A model generated the notes under the pieces. It made no database searches and was not told the DNA's origin. It worked only from the letters and a program-made list of their open reading frames with translations. A program made the translations under genes and the position numbers. From an uncultured Bacteroidaceae bacterium (GTDB lineage Bacteria > Bacteroidota > Bacteroidia > Bacteroidales > Bacteroidaceae), in the NCBI GenBank assembly GCA_904502185.1, contig CAJGDX010000087.1, positions 1 through 8,781 on the forward strand: a stretch of 8,781 nucleotides of DNA. The letters run 5' to 3'. Positions 1-5,916 of the stretch are shown here, in pieces (within the stretch, counting starts at the first letter, position 1; the number at the start of each line of letters is the position of its first letter).

Positions 1-160
1 GAAAGTAGAATTCTTTTCACCCGTGTCAGATGCGGCTCATTGCACTACATTTCACCTCGTTGCATCCCATTGCAGAATCGGAACTTTTTGGGTGAGGAAA
101 GCCCTCGAAGTGGGCAACATCTGACACCGAGGTCGAGAATGGTGCGTTCTCATAAACACC

Positions 161-308
161 AACGCCCACGAAAAATGGCGTTTTCGGGCACAATTCCGTA
201 AAAACACAAAAAATCCCGAAAGTGATTGATAAACTCTCGGGATTTTTCGTCTATTTTGTATGATTTTCAGCCGATTTTTGTAGGCATTAGTGTCTGTTCG
301 TGGGCGTT
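161..308. repeat. 12-bp inverted repeat flanking the terminator
   Basis: AACGCCCACGAA at 161-172 is the exact reverse complement of TTCGTGGGCGTT at 297-308; the arms are separated by 124 bases that contain the terminator. The outer edges also share a looser 11-base motif, GGCRTTRGNGT. It occurs at 283-293 and 303-313 on the plus strand and at 156-166 on the minus strand. No target-site duplication flanks the arms and no recombinase gene is present, so the role is unknown. Confidence 0.45.
209..247. terminator. Bidirectional intrinsic terminator
   Basis: An 11-bp perfect stem (AAAAATCCCGA at 209-219 with TCGGGATTTTT at 237-247) extends by three more pairs past one A-C mismatch (AGT 221-223 with ACT 233-235), leaving a 9-base loop. 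A-runs and T-runs at both ends give U-tracts on either strand. It would end the minus-strand operon whose last stop codon is at 394, about 150 bases away, and could also end a plus-strand transcript from before the window. Confidence 0.75.
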
Positions 309-393
309 AGAGTGCAAAAATTACTTTCCGATGCAATAAATAGGAAGTGGTGGAGGTCTTAATTTTTTTGTATGCAGAAAGTCGCTTTTTCTC

Positions 394-1836
394 TTATCTC
401 ATCCAGATGTATGTAGTGGTGTCAAACTCACGCTCCTGTTTCAAGTCCTCGACGAATCTGTCGATGCGTTGCATCTGTCTGGGGATGTTAATTCTTTGCG
501 GACATTTCGGAGCGCAGATGTTGCAGTTGATGCAGTGGTTAGCCTGTCGCAACTTAGGAACCGAACGGTCGTATCCAACAAGGAATGCGCGACGCGCTTC
601 GCGGTAGTTGGGGTCCTGTGATGTCAGTGGCATTCGGCCCTCGTTGATGCACTTGTTGAAGTGCAATAATATTCCGGGAATGTCGAGTCCGTAGGGACAG
701 GGCATGCAGTACTTGCAGTCGTTGCATGGGATTGTGGGGTAACGCAGAAGTTGCTGTGCTGTTGAGTCGAGGAAGTCCATCTCTTCCTGTGTTAATGGCT
801 CTATTGGCGAGAATGTTTCCACATTCTCTTTAAGGTGTTCCATGTATGGCATTCCGCTGAGTACCGACAAAATACCGGGGCGTGTGCCTGCGAAGCGGAA
901 GGCCCACGATGCTACCGATTTCTCGGGCTCGCGCTCTTTCAACTGCAGCGCAATGTGGTCGGGGATGTTCGACAGACGGCCTCCGAGCAACGGCTCCATG
1001 ATGACTGCGGGAATGTTGCGTTTTTCCAGTTCGCCATAGAGATATTCGGCGTTGATGTTGCGCGGATGCTCCTCCTGTGCATGCTTCCAGTCTACATAGT
1101 TCAGCTGTATCTGAGCAAAGTCCCATGTGTATTTACCCTCGTCGTGCAGTTTCAGCAGATGGTCGAACACCTTTACATCGCCGTGGAACGACCATCCGAG
1201 GTTACGTATGCGTCCTTTCTTGCGCTCTTCGAGCAGGTCGTCGAGCACGCCGTTCTTTATGAATCTGTCCTCGAACTCTTCGATGCCTTTTCCCATTCCC
1301 ACACCATGCAGCAGCATGTAGTCGATGTAGTCCATCTGCAACTCTTTGAACGAGTTGTTATACATGGCCAATGTTGCCTCGCGGCTCCATGTGTCGGGTG
1401 TAAGGTTCGAAATTTTCGCAGCAATGTAGAACTTCTCTCTGGGGTGGCGGTTCAGGGCAATACCTGTCACACGCTCACACTCGCCGTCGCAGTATACGGG
1501 AGCAGTGTCAAAGTAGTTTACTCCGTGTTCTATTGCGTAGTCTACCAATTCGTTCACTCCATCCTGGTCTATTATGCCTGTATCCTTGTCGCGAAGCGAG
1601 AACCAGCGCAGACAACCATAGCCTAACAGCGATACTTTGTCGCCTGTGGTGGGTGTTGTGCGGTAGGTCATTCCGCTTGCCGCGTTGCCATCTTTTTGTT
1701 TACTTGCCGTTGACTTGCTACCGGTTTCAGTGCCACAGGCTATCAGCGACGATGCACCTACGGTGGCTGCCGCTGCGTTCAGACGTTTGAGGAATTCTCT
1801 GCGGCAAATATTCTTGTTATTATCGTTGTTGTTCAT
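394..1836 (-). CDS. Exported aldo/keto reductase with C-terminal iron-sulfur clusters
   Basis: This is a 480-residue aldo/keto reductase of the ferredoxin-containing type (COG1453-like). The N-terminus has a twin-arginine motif (RREFLK, residues 12-17), a hydrophobic stretch and a lipobox-like LIAC ending at Cys34, suggesting Tat export and lipid anchoring. The AKR barrel follows from about residue 57, with the expected tetrad Asp110, Tyr115, Lys141 and His177. A GMPYMEHLKEN segment (328-338) matches the usual late cofactor-side motif. The C-terminus carries two cysteine clusters: Cys371, 374, 377 and 380 (spaced CxxCxxCxxCP, one residue shorter than the classic ferredoxin motif) and Cys435, 438, 441 and 445 (classic CxxCxxCxxxCP). 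It is the second gene of an operon, 12 bases after the membrane ferredoxin stop, so that protein is the likely electron partner. The substrate cannot be told from sequence. Family assignment is strong; export is well supported but inferred. Confidence 0.88.
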   Translation of the reverse strand: MNNNDNNKNICRREFLKRLNAAAATVGASSLIACGTETGSKSTASKQKDGNAASGMTYRTTPTTGDKVSLLGYGCLRWFSLRDKDTGIIDQDGVNELVDYAIEHGVNYFDTAPVYCDGECERVTGIALNRHPREKFYIAAKISNLTPDTWSREATLAMYNNSFKELQMDYIDYMLLHGVGMGKGIEEFEDRFIKNGVLDDLLEERKKGRIRNLGWSFHGDVKVFDHLLKLHDEGKYTWDFAQIQLNYVDWKHAQEEHPRNINAEYLYGELEKRNIPAVIMEPLLGGRLSNIPDHIALQLKEREPEKSVASWAFRFAGTRPGILSVLSGMPYMEHLKENVETFSPIEPLTQEEMDFLDSTAQQLLRYPTIPCNDCKYCMPCPYGLDIPGILLHFNKCINEGRMPLTSQDPNYREARRAFLVGYDRSVPKLRQANHCINCNICAPKCPQRINIPRQMQRIDRFVEDLKQEREFDTTTYIWMR

Positions 1837-1848
1837 TGCTTCGAATTT

Positions 1849-3327
1849 TTAAATTGTTCTGTGTGTTGTGTGTCCGTCTACATATATCGCGCTGAGGGGA
1901 CGGGCAGGGCAGAGGTGTTCGCAGGCACCGCAACCGATGCAGCGTTCAACGTTCACCACCGGTACTTTGGGCGACTTTTTACCCTGCTCGGCAGCTACCA
2001 TTGTGATGGCTCCCACGGGGCAGTGACGTGCGCAGTTGCCGCAAGATACATTGTCGGTGATTGCTACGCAGTTTTCGCGTATGACAATTGCATGACCTAT
2101 CTGTGTTGCCGATTTATCCTCTTTGGTTATAAGGTTAATGGCACCAGTGGGGCACACTTCGCTACACTTTGTACACTCGGGACGGCAGTAGCCTCTTTCG
2201 TATGACATCTCGGGCTGCATCAGAGTCGAAAGGTTGTTCGACGGGCGCAACACCTCGTTGGGGCATACTGTTACGCACAACTGGCACGATGTACAGTGCT
2301 TGGTCATGTTGCGAATGCTCTTTGCGCCCGGGGGAACAATGCGTGTCGAACGTTCGGGAATCTTTTTATCCTCGATGACAGCAAGGCTGCCTTTGATTTT
2401 CTGCTCTTCGGCCTTTACAAGGCTGCTTGCAGCAATGATGGTGGTTGCCGAAATAAAACTGCGGCGTGACAGTCCGTCACCGCTTCCCGCTGTTTCGCAC
2501 TCCTGCTTCTTGTAGCGGAGTCCGTAGCTGAAAGCACCCTTCTTGCAGTTCTCCAAGCAATCCATGCAGGTAACACAGCGGCTGTAATCAATCTTGTGGT
2601 TCTTGCTGTCGATGCATGCTGCCTTGCAACCACGCTCGCAAAGACCGCAACCGTTGCATTTTGCAGTGTCTATTCTGGGCTTCAGCAATGAGAATCTGGA
2701 GAGGAATCCCAATACAGTTCCAACGGGGCAGATGGCATTGCACCATGTACGTCCGTTGCGCCAAGCCAATATGCCTGTGATAATAAGTGTTGCAACAGCA
2801 ACGCCTAAGGTCACGCTGCTTTTCAACCACACCTCTGTGGTGTAGAATGCGTAGCTGTCGGCACGTTCGGCAAAGTAGGCAAGCAGGTTGTTACCCATAG
2901 CCCATACAGGCGATAGCAGGCTCTGCGCAATGCGTCCGTACGCGCTGTAAGGTGCAAGCAATGCCACAACAGAACTGATGCCGGCGATTATTGCTGCAAC
3001 AAACAGAGCAAGCATTGTGTATCTTAGGATGTTCTTTGCCGGAGAGTAACTGTATCTGTATCTCTTGCTCTTTCGTCCGAAGAATGCAAATATGTCCTGC
3101 ATTACTCCCAGCGGACATATAACCGAGCAGTATATTCTGCCAAACAACAGTGTCAGCGCTATGAGCGCAGCCACTACAATGACGTTTGTTGCCAAAAGAG
3201 CCGGCAAGAATTGTACTTTAGCCATCCATCCGAGCCATTGGTGGGCTGTTCCTGTAAAGTCGAGGAACAGCAGAGTGATGCCTGTGAAGAACAGTGCAGC
3301 AAGTGTGATTCTGATTTTACGTAACAT
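1849..3327 (-). CDS. NapH/NapG-like fused membrane iron-sulfur protein
   Basis: This 492-residue protein joins two normally separate modules. Residues 1-270 look like NapH: four or five membrane segments (about 8-28, 40-63, 101-125, 170-190 and possibly one near 137-152), two CxxxCP motifs (Cys67/71 and Cys196/200), then two four-cysteine clusters (Cys224/227/230/234 and Cys251/254/257/261). Residues 285-492 look like NapG: a twin-arginine motif SRRSFI (287-292), a hydrophobic stretch, then four more clusters (Cys345/348/351/355, 381/385/388/392, 420/429/432/436 and 463/466/469/473). In nitrate reductase systems NapGH passes quinol electrons to periplasmic partners. The combined length is close to the sum of separate NapH and NapG. 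No napA or napB is visible, so I do not call it a nitrate reductase subunit. It is the first gene of the operon with the exported reductase. The ATG at 3327 starts directly before the first membrane segment; no strong ribosome binding site is seen. Confidence 0.87.
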   Translation of the reverse strand: MLRKIRITLAALFFTGITLLFLDFTGTAHQWLGWMAKVQFLPALLATNVIVVAALIALTLLFGRIYCSVICPLGVMQDIFAFFGRKSKRYRYSYSPAKNILRYTMLALFVAAIIAGISSVVALLAPYSAYGRIAQSLLSPVWAMGNNLLAYFAERADSYAFYTTEVWLKSSVTLGVAVATLIITGILAWRNGRTWCNAICPVGTVLGFLSRFSLLKPRIDTAKCNGCGLCERGCKAACIDSKNHKIDYSRCVTCMDCLENCKKGAFSYGLRYKKQECETAGSGDGLSRRSFISATTIIAASSLVKAEEQKIKGSLAVIEDKKIPERSTRIVPPGAKSIRNMTKHCTSCQLCVTVCPNEVLRPSNNLSTLMQPEMSYERGYCRPECTKCSEVCPTGAINLITKEDKSATQIGHAIVIRENCVAITDNVSCGNCARHCPVGAITMVAAEQGKKSPKVPVVNVERCIGCGACEHLCPARPLSAIYVDGHTTHRTI

Positions 3328-3370
3328 ATATCTATTTCTAACTTTTTTTTGTGTTTGTAAGTGTTTATCG

Positions 3371-3378
3371 CAAATATA
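3371..3378 (-). promoter_or_regulatory. Candidate promoter -7 element for the redox operon
   Basis: Reading the minus strand, TATATTTG matches the Bacteroidetes -7 consensus TAnnTTTG. It sits about 43 bases before the ATG at 3327, giving a leader of roughly 35 bases. The -33 region is poor (no TTTG at 19-21 bases upstream), so the call rests mainly on the -7 box and on position. Confidence 0.5.
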
Positions 3379-3452
3379 CTGCTTTCCAACCTATTTTAAG
3401 CTTTACTTCTTAAATTATTTATAAATTCTTTCGCAGAGCATTGATTTGTTGC

Positions 3453-3460
3453 TATCTTTG
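3453..3460 (+). promoter_or_regulatory. Candidate promoter -7 element for tRNA-Arg
   Basis: TATCTTTG fits TAnnTTTG exactly. A TTTC (one mismatch to TTTG) lies about 21 bases upstream near 3428-3432. The inferred start near 3467 gives a leader of about 77 bases before the tRNA at 3544. This promoter and the minus-strand one at 3371-3378 are divergent and about 75 bases apart. I recognise no other gene in the leader. Confidence 0.5.
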
Positions 3461-3543
3461 CAGTGAATTTGTATGACTCGCTGCGTTAAAGGCGGGTTTT
3501 CTTTTGTCTGTCAACCTAATGGGGTGCTGATGGAATATACAAT

Positions 3544-3617
3544 GGTTCCGTAGCTTAGCTGAATAGAGCGTCAGATTCCGGTTCTGAAGGTCGTGGGTTT
3601 GAATCCCACCGGAATCA
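3544..3617 (+). tRNA. tRNA-Arg(CCG)
   Basis: The full cloverleaf can be drawn. The acceptor stem is GGTTCCG (3544-3550) with CGGAATC (3610-3616), including one G-U pair, and the discriminator is A3617. The D-stem is GCTT/GAGC. The anticodon stem TCAGA/TCTGA encloses loop TTCCGGT with anticodon CCG, which reads the arginine codon CGG. The T-stem is GTGGG/CCCAC. The 3' CCA is not encoded. Two normally invariant positions differ together: the D-loop has GA instead of G18-G19, and the T-loop is TTTGAAT rather than TTCGAAT. The usual G19-C56 tertiary pair is therefore replaced by A19-U56. All stems are intact, so I read it as functional. A terminator follows two bases later. Confidence 0.95.
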
Positions 3618-3618
3618 C

Positions 3619-3668
3619 AACCGCGTGGTAGATTTTTCATAAAAAAACTACCACGCGGTTATTTTATT
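3619..3668 (+). terminator. Intrinsic terminator of tRNA-Arg
   Basis: A perfect 13-bp stem (AACCGCGTGGTAG at 3619-3631 and CTACCACGCGGTT at 3648-3660) is followed by ATTTTATT. Inside the loop TTTTT can pair with AAAAA, making the hairpin almost continuous. The U-tract favours plus-strand termination. It also lies 30 bases past the ispE stop, but on the minus strand no U-run follows the stem, so a role for ispE is doubtful. Confidence 0.85.
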
Positions 3669-3690
3669 GTAAATGATGTATTCTCGCTTC

Positions 3691-4524
3691 TTACGCCAAT
3701 TCTATTACTCGGCAGAAACAGTCGCTGAACATCTTTTCAATGGCAACTTCATCTTGCTGCTCCTTGAAAATGCCGAAGAACGATGAACCCGAACCTGACA
3801 TTGACGCATACTCTGCTCCCATGGAGTAGAGCTTTGTCTTGATTTCTGCAATGTCGGGGTATTTTGCAAAGACACTTTTTTCAAAATCGTTTTTCAGCAG
3901 GTCACGCCACTCGTTTACAGGTCTTTTTACAATATCCAGAATGCTGATGGCTGGTTTTTCGGGTGTTACAAGTGCGTAAGCATCTTTGGTGGATATGTGT
4001 ACTTCTGGTTTTACAAGCACCAGGTAGTAGCCTTTCAGCGAACATTCGGCGGGGGAGAGTATGTTTCCAATTCCTGTGGCAAACGCGGGCTTGTTGTGAA
4101 TGAAGAATGTGCAGTCGGCGCCTATGCTTACGGCATATTTCTCCAGCTTTTTGTCGCTCAGGGAGAGTGACGCTATTTCGTTAATCATCTTCAGAGCGAA
4201 CGCTGCGTCTGCCGAACCGCCACCCAGTCCTGCACCGGTGGGTATGTTTTTCTGAAGGAAAAAGTCTAGTTTGGGCAATGTGAAGTCCGCAGCAAGGGCA
4301 TTATATGCCTTTATCACAAGATTGTCTTCGCTACGTCCTTCGAATGGCGCATTGTACATAGTCATCGAGTAGTTGCCTTCGGCTTCTGCTGCTCTGGGGG
4401 TTACTTCCAGCACATCTTGCAAGGCAATGGGGTAGAAAAGTGTTTCCAGATTGTGGTAGCCGTCGGGGCGTTTCTCCACTATGTTCAGTCCGAGATTTAT
4501 TTTTGCATTGGGAAATGTTACCAT
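3691..4524 (-). CDS. ispE: 4-diphosphocytidyl-2-C-methyl-D-erythritol kinase IspE
   Basis: IspE phosphorylates the 2-hydroxyl of CDP-methylerythritol with ATP in the cytosol, the fourth step of the non-mevalonate (MEP) pathway to isoprenoid precursors. At 277 residues it has normal family length. The GHMP kinase motifs are all present. The N-terminal substrate motif FPNAKINLGLNI (4-15) has catalytic Lys8. The ATP-binding glycine loop PTGAGLGGGSADA spans 95-107. GADCTFF has catalytic Asp137, and the C-terminal loop SMSGSGSSFF spans 241-250. The ATG at 4524 lies three residues before the conserved PNAKINL block, as expected. The gene is 95 bases downstream of the luxR-type regulator on the same strand and has its own candidate promoter, so I read it as a separate unit. 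Nothing in it is unusual. Confidence 0.97.
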   Translation of the reverse strand: MVTFPNAKINLGLNIVEKRPDGYHNLETLFYPIALQDVLEVTPRAAEAEGNYSMTMYNAPFEGRSEDNLVIKAYNALAADFTLPKLDFFLQKNIPTGAGLGGGSADAAFALKMINEIASLSLSDKKLEKYAVSIGADCTFFIHNKPAFATGIGNILSPAECSLKGYYLVLVKPEVHISTKDAYALVTPEKPAISILDIVKRPVNEWRDLLKNDFEKSVFAKYPDIAEIKTKLYSMGAEYASMSGSGSSFFGIFKEQQDEVAIEKMFSDCFCRVIELA

Positions 4525-4549
4525 AATTCTTGTGTGCTTTGGTGTGGTG

Positions 4550-4557
4550 CAAACTTA
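4550..4557 (-). promoter_or_regulatory. Candidate promoter -7 element for ispE
   Basis: On the minus strand TAAGTTTG matches TAnnTTTG, 25 bases before the ispE ATG, so the leader would be under 20 bases. No convincing -33 TTTG is visible at the right distance. Read-through from the upstream feo operon remains possible because no strong terminator lies between the genes. Confidence 0.45.
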
Positions 4558-4619
4558 CATAAAAATTGTTTCCTGCCACCCGATAGGTGAAAATTTTTAA
4601 TGTGCCTGTCTCCGATTTT

Positions 4620-5216
4620 CTATTTTATACTTGAAATATCTATCAGTTTATTCATTATGGCATAAACGGTGAGGCCCGAGATGGTGTTGATACCCAGTTT
4701 GCGCGATATGTTGCGTCGGTGCGATATTACCGTGTAGATGGATATGTTGTATTCGTCGGCAATCTCTTTGTTTGTGCTTCCTTTGGCAACGGCTATCAGT
4801 ATGTCGCGTTCCCTTGTCGAGAGTTCGTACAGCTCGTTGCTGTTCTCGCTGCTGTGCTTCATGGCATTCTGCAATTTCTGCCGTATTCTTTCTGCCGAGT
4901 CGTAGATGCCTATGCAGTCGTCGAACTGGCGCAACACATCTTCGTCGTAACTGGTGTATGTGAGTGCAACGATGGTTGTCCGGCTGTTCTCGTTGCTGAA
5001 GAGTGAACGTATGTCGAAACGCTCGTTGTAGTCGATGACTGCAGGGTTTATAACCACAATGTCGAAACTGCTTTTGCTGTTTTTGTAGTAACCGAGATTG
5101 GGTATGGTGGATACGAGCCTGAACCCCTTGCTCTTGTCAATGATGGTGCTTATTCCTGTTGCGACAATTTCCGAGGGCTCAATCAGCAGAATCTTATATC
5201 TTTTATCATCTTTCAT
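4620..5216 (-). CDS. LuxR-type DNA-binding regulator with degenerate receiver
   Basis: This is a 198-residue regulator. Residues about 131-190 form a clear LuxR/GerE helix-turn-helix: LSTRERDILIAVAKG, then the NKEIADEYNIS segment, then the recognition helix around YTVISHRRNISRKLGI (161-176). Residues 7-115 have the alternating pattern of a response-regulator receiver, but the phosphorylation chemistry is damaged. The expected acceptor aspartate in FDIVVINP is Asn57. The N-terminal acidic pair is reduced to Glu13-Pro14. No conserved lysine is obvious near IGIYD (102-106). Thr86 or Ser89 could be the usual switch residue. It therefore probably responds to something other than canonical phosphorylation (inference). 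Its ATG overlaps the hemerythrin gene by 11 bases (ATGAAAGATGA), which suggests translational coupling, and it is last in the feoAB operon. Targets cannot be read from the sequence; control of its own operon is a plausible guess. Confidence 0.85.
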   Translation of the reverse strand: MKDDKRYKILLIEPSEIVATGISTIIDKSKGFRLVSTIPNLGYYKNSKSSFDIVVINPAVIDYNERFDIRSLFSNENSRTTIVALTYTSYDEDVLRQFDDCIGIYDSAERIRQKLQNAMKHSSENSNELYELSTRERDILIAVAKGSTNKEIADEYNISIYTVISHRRNISRKLGINTISGLTVYAIMNKLIDISSIK

Positions 5217-5907
5217 TTTCCGATTCCAATTTTGCGACCATGGGAATTAGCAGTTTATCCTCTACCATTGTATGTTTGTGCAGATCGTTCTCTATTTTGA
5301 ATATTTCGTGGAGAACCTGCATGCGTATGTCTGATGTGTAACTGCCAGGCAGGTATTTTATTATGATGTTTTTCAGGTCGTTGAGCTTCTCCTCCACATT
5401 TGTGTGGTTGTGTGCGAACTTCTTGATGTTGTAGAGGTTGCCTGCAACCTTGCCGACGAGCAGATTCTCGATGTAGGGGAAGACCGATTCCTCTTCATAT
5501 TCAAAGTGCCTCCTTATCTCGCAGTCGTAGTCGTCGTAGAATTTGTTAAGTACGCGGCTGCTTGTCTCCTCGTACTCTTCCATCATTGTGTGTATGTCGT
5601 TGTGCAGCTGCGGGAAACTTTTGTCGATGTAGTACTTGTGCGATGTGCGCAGGTATGATACAATGTGCGGAATATCCTCTTTTTTCAGTGCTTCGGCATT
5701 TGGGCGGTAGCTGTTTGACGAGTATATGTTGCATATCATCAGGAAAAGCTCGGTTGATATATTATGCAGTTTGCACAGTTCTGTTACCGTTGCTTCGCCA
5801 AATCCCAATTTAATGTTGAACCGTTCGAATACAGCCAGAAGATTCCAGTCGGCAGTGATCAGTTCCGCCGCTTTCATCTTGCCTGTATATAGTATGTTTT
5901 TATCCAT
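5206..5907 (-). CDS. Hemerythrin-domain protein, RIC/ScdA/YtfE-like
   Basis: This 233-residue protein has the two-part layout of the RIC (YtfE/ScdA) family, di-iron proteins tied to repair of iron-sulfur clusters after oxidative or nitrosative stress. Residues about 11-55 resemble the ScdA N-terminal domain (AAELI, then VFERFNIKLGFG, then TVTELCKL), but the usual Cys-Cys pair after the FxRxxID-like stretch is replaced by Leu34-Gly35. Residues about 85-225 form a four-helix hemerythrin domain with candidate iron ligands His90, His134 and Glu138 (HFEYEEE), His168 (with His166 adjacent), and His212 and Glu216 (HTMVE). It is cytoplasmic, with no signal or membrane segment. It starts 9 bases after the feoAB stop and overlaps the regulator downstream, so it belongs to the iron-uptake operon. 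Roles as an oxygen, nitric oxide or iron sensor for that regulator, or as a repair protein, are both open. Confidence 0.87.
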   Translation of the reverse strand: MDKNILYTGKMKAAELITADWNLLAVFERFNIKLGFGEATVTELCKLHNISTELFLMICNIYSSNSYRPNAEALKKEDIPHIVSYLRTSHKYYIDKSFPQLHNDIHTMMEEYEETSSRVLNKFYDDYDCEIRRHFEYEEESVFPYIENLLVGKVAGNLYNIKKFAHNHTNVEEKLNDLKNIIIKYLPGSYTSDIRMQVLHEIFKIENDLHKHTMVEDKLLIPMVAKLESENER

Positions 5908-5916
5908 TTTTGTCTG

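Larger units (their letters stand above)
1..393. other. Intergenic region without a supported gene
   Basis: No reading frame here has a protein-like composition or a recognisable family. The stretch holds a strong terminator-like hairpin (209-247) and a weaker hairpin (164-189; GCCC and GAAAA pairing with TTTTC and GGGC around a two-base bulge). It also has a perfect 12-bp inverted repeat (161-172 and 297-308) and a 10-bp inverted repeat (23-32 and 118-127). It lies downstream of the minus-strand aldo/keto reductase gene, and whatever gene precedes position 1 is not visible. Confidence 0.6.

Noticed and set aside
161..308. Invertible promoter or MITE defined by the 12-bp inverted repeat
   Set aside because: No recombinase or transposase gene is present, no target-site duplication flanks it, and no TTTG/TAnnTTTG pair with proper spacing lies between the arms.
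835..1626. Plus-strand open frame of 263 codons opposite the aldo/keto reductase
   Set aside because: It mirrors the third-position bias of the real minus-strand gene and has no recognisable domain.
3452..3640. Minus-strand 62-residue open frame containing GGIQTHDLQNRN
   Set aside because: It is the antisense translation of tRNA-Arg(CCG); this kind of spurious protein is a known annotation artefact.
4561..4598. AT-rich stem AAAAATT/AATTTTT with inner CACC/GGTG as terminator of the feo operon
   Set aside because: The GC part is only four pairs, the U-run is well separated from it, and it overlaps the ispE promoter region.
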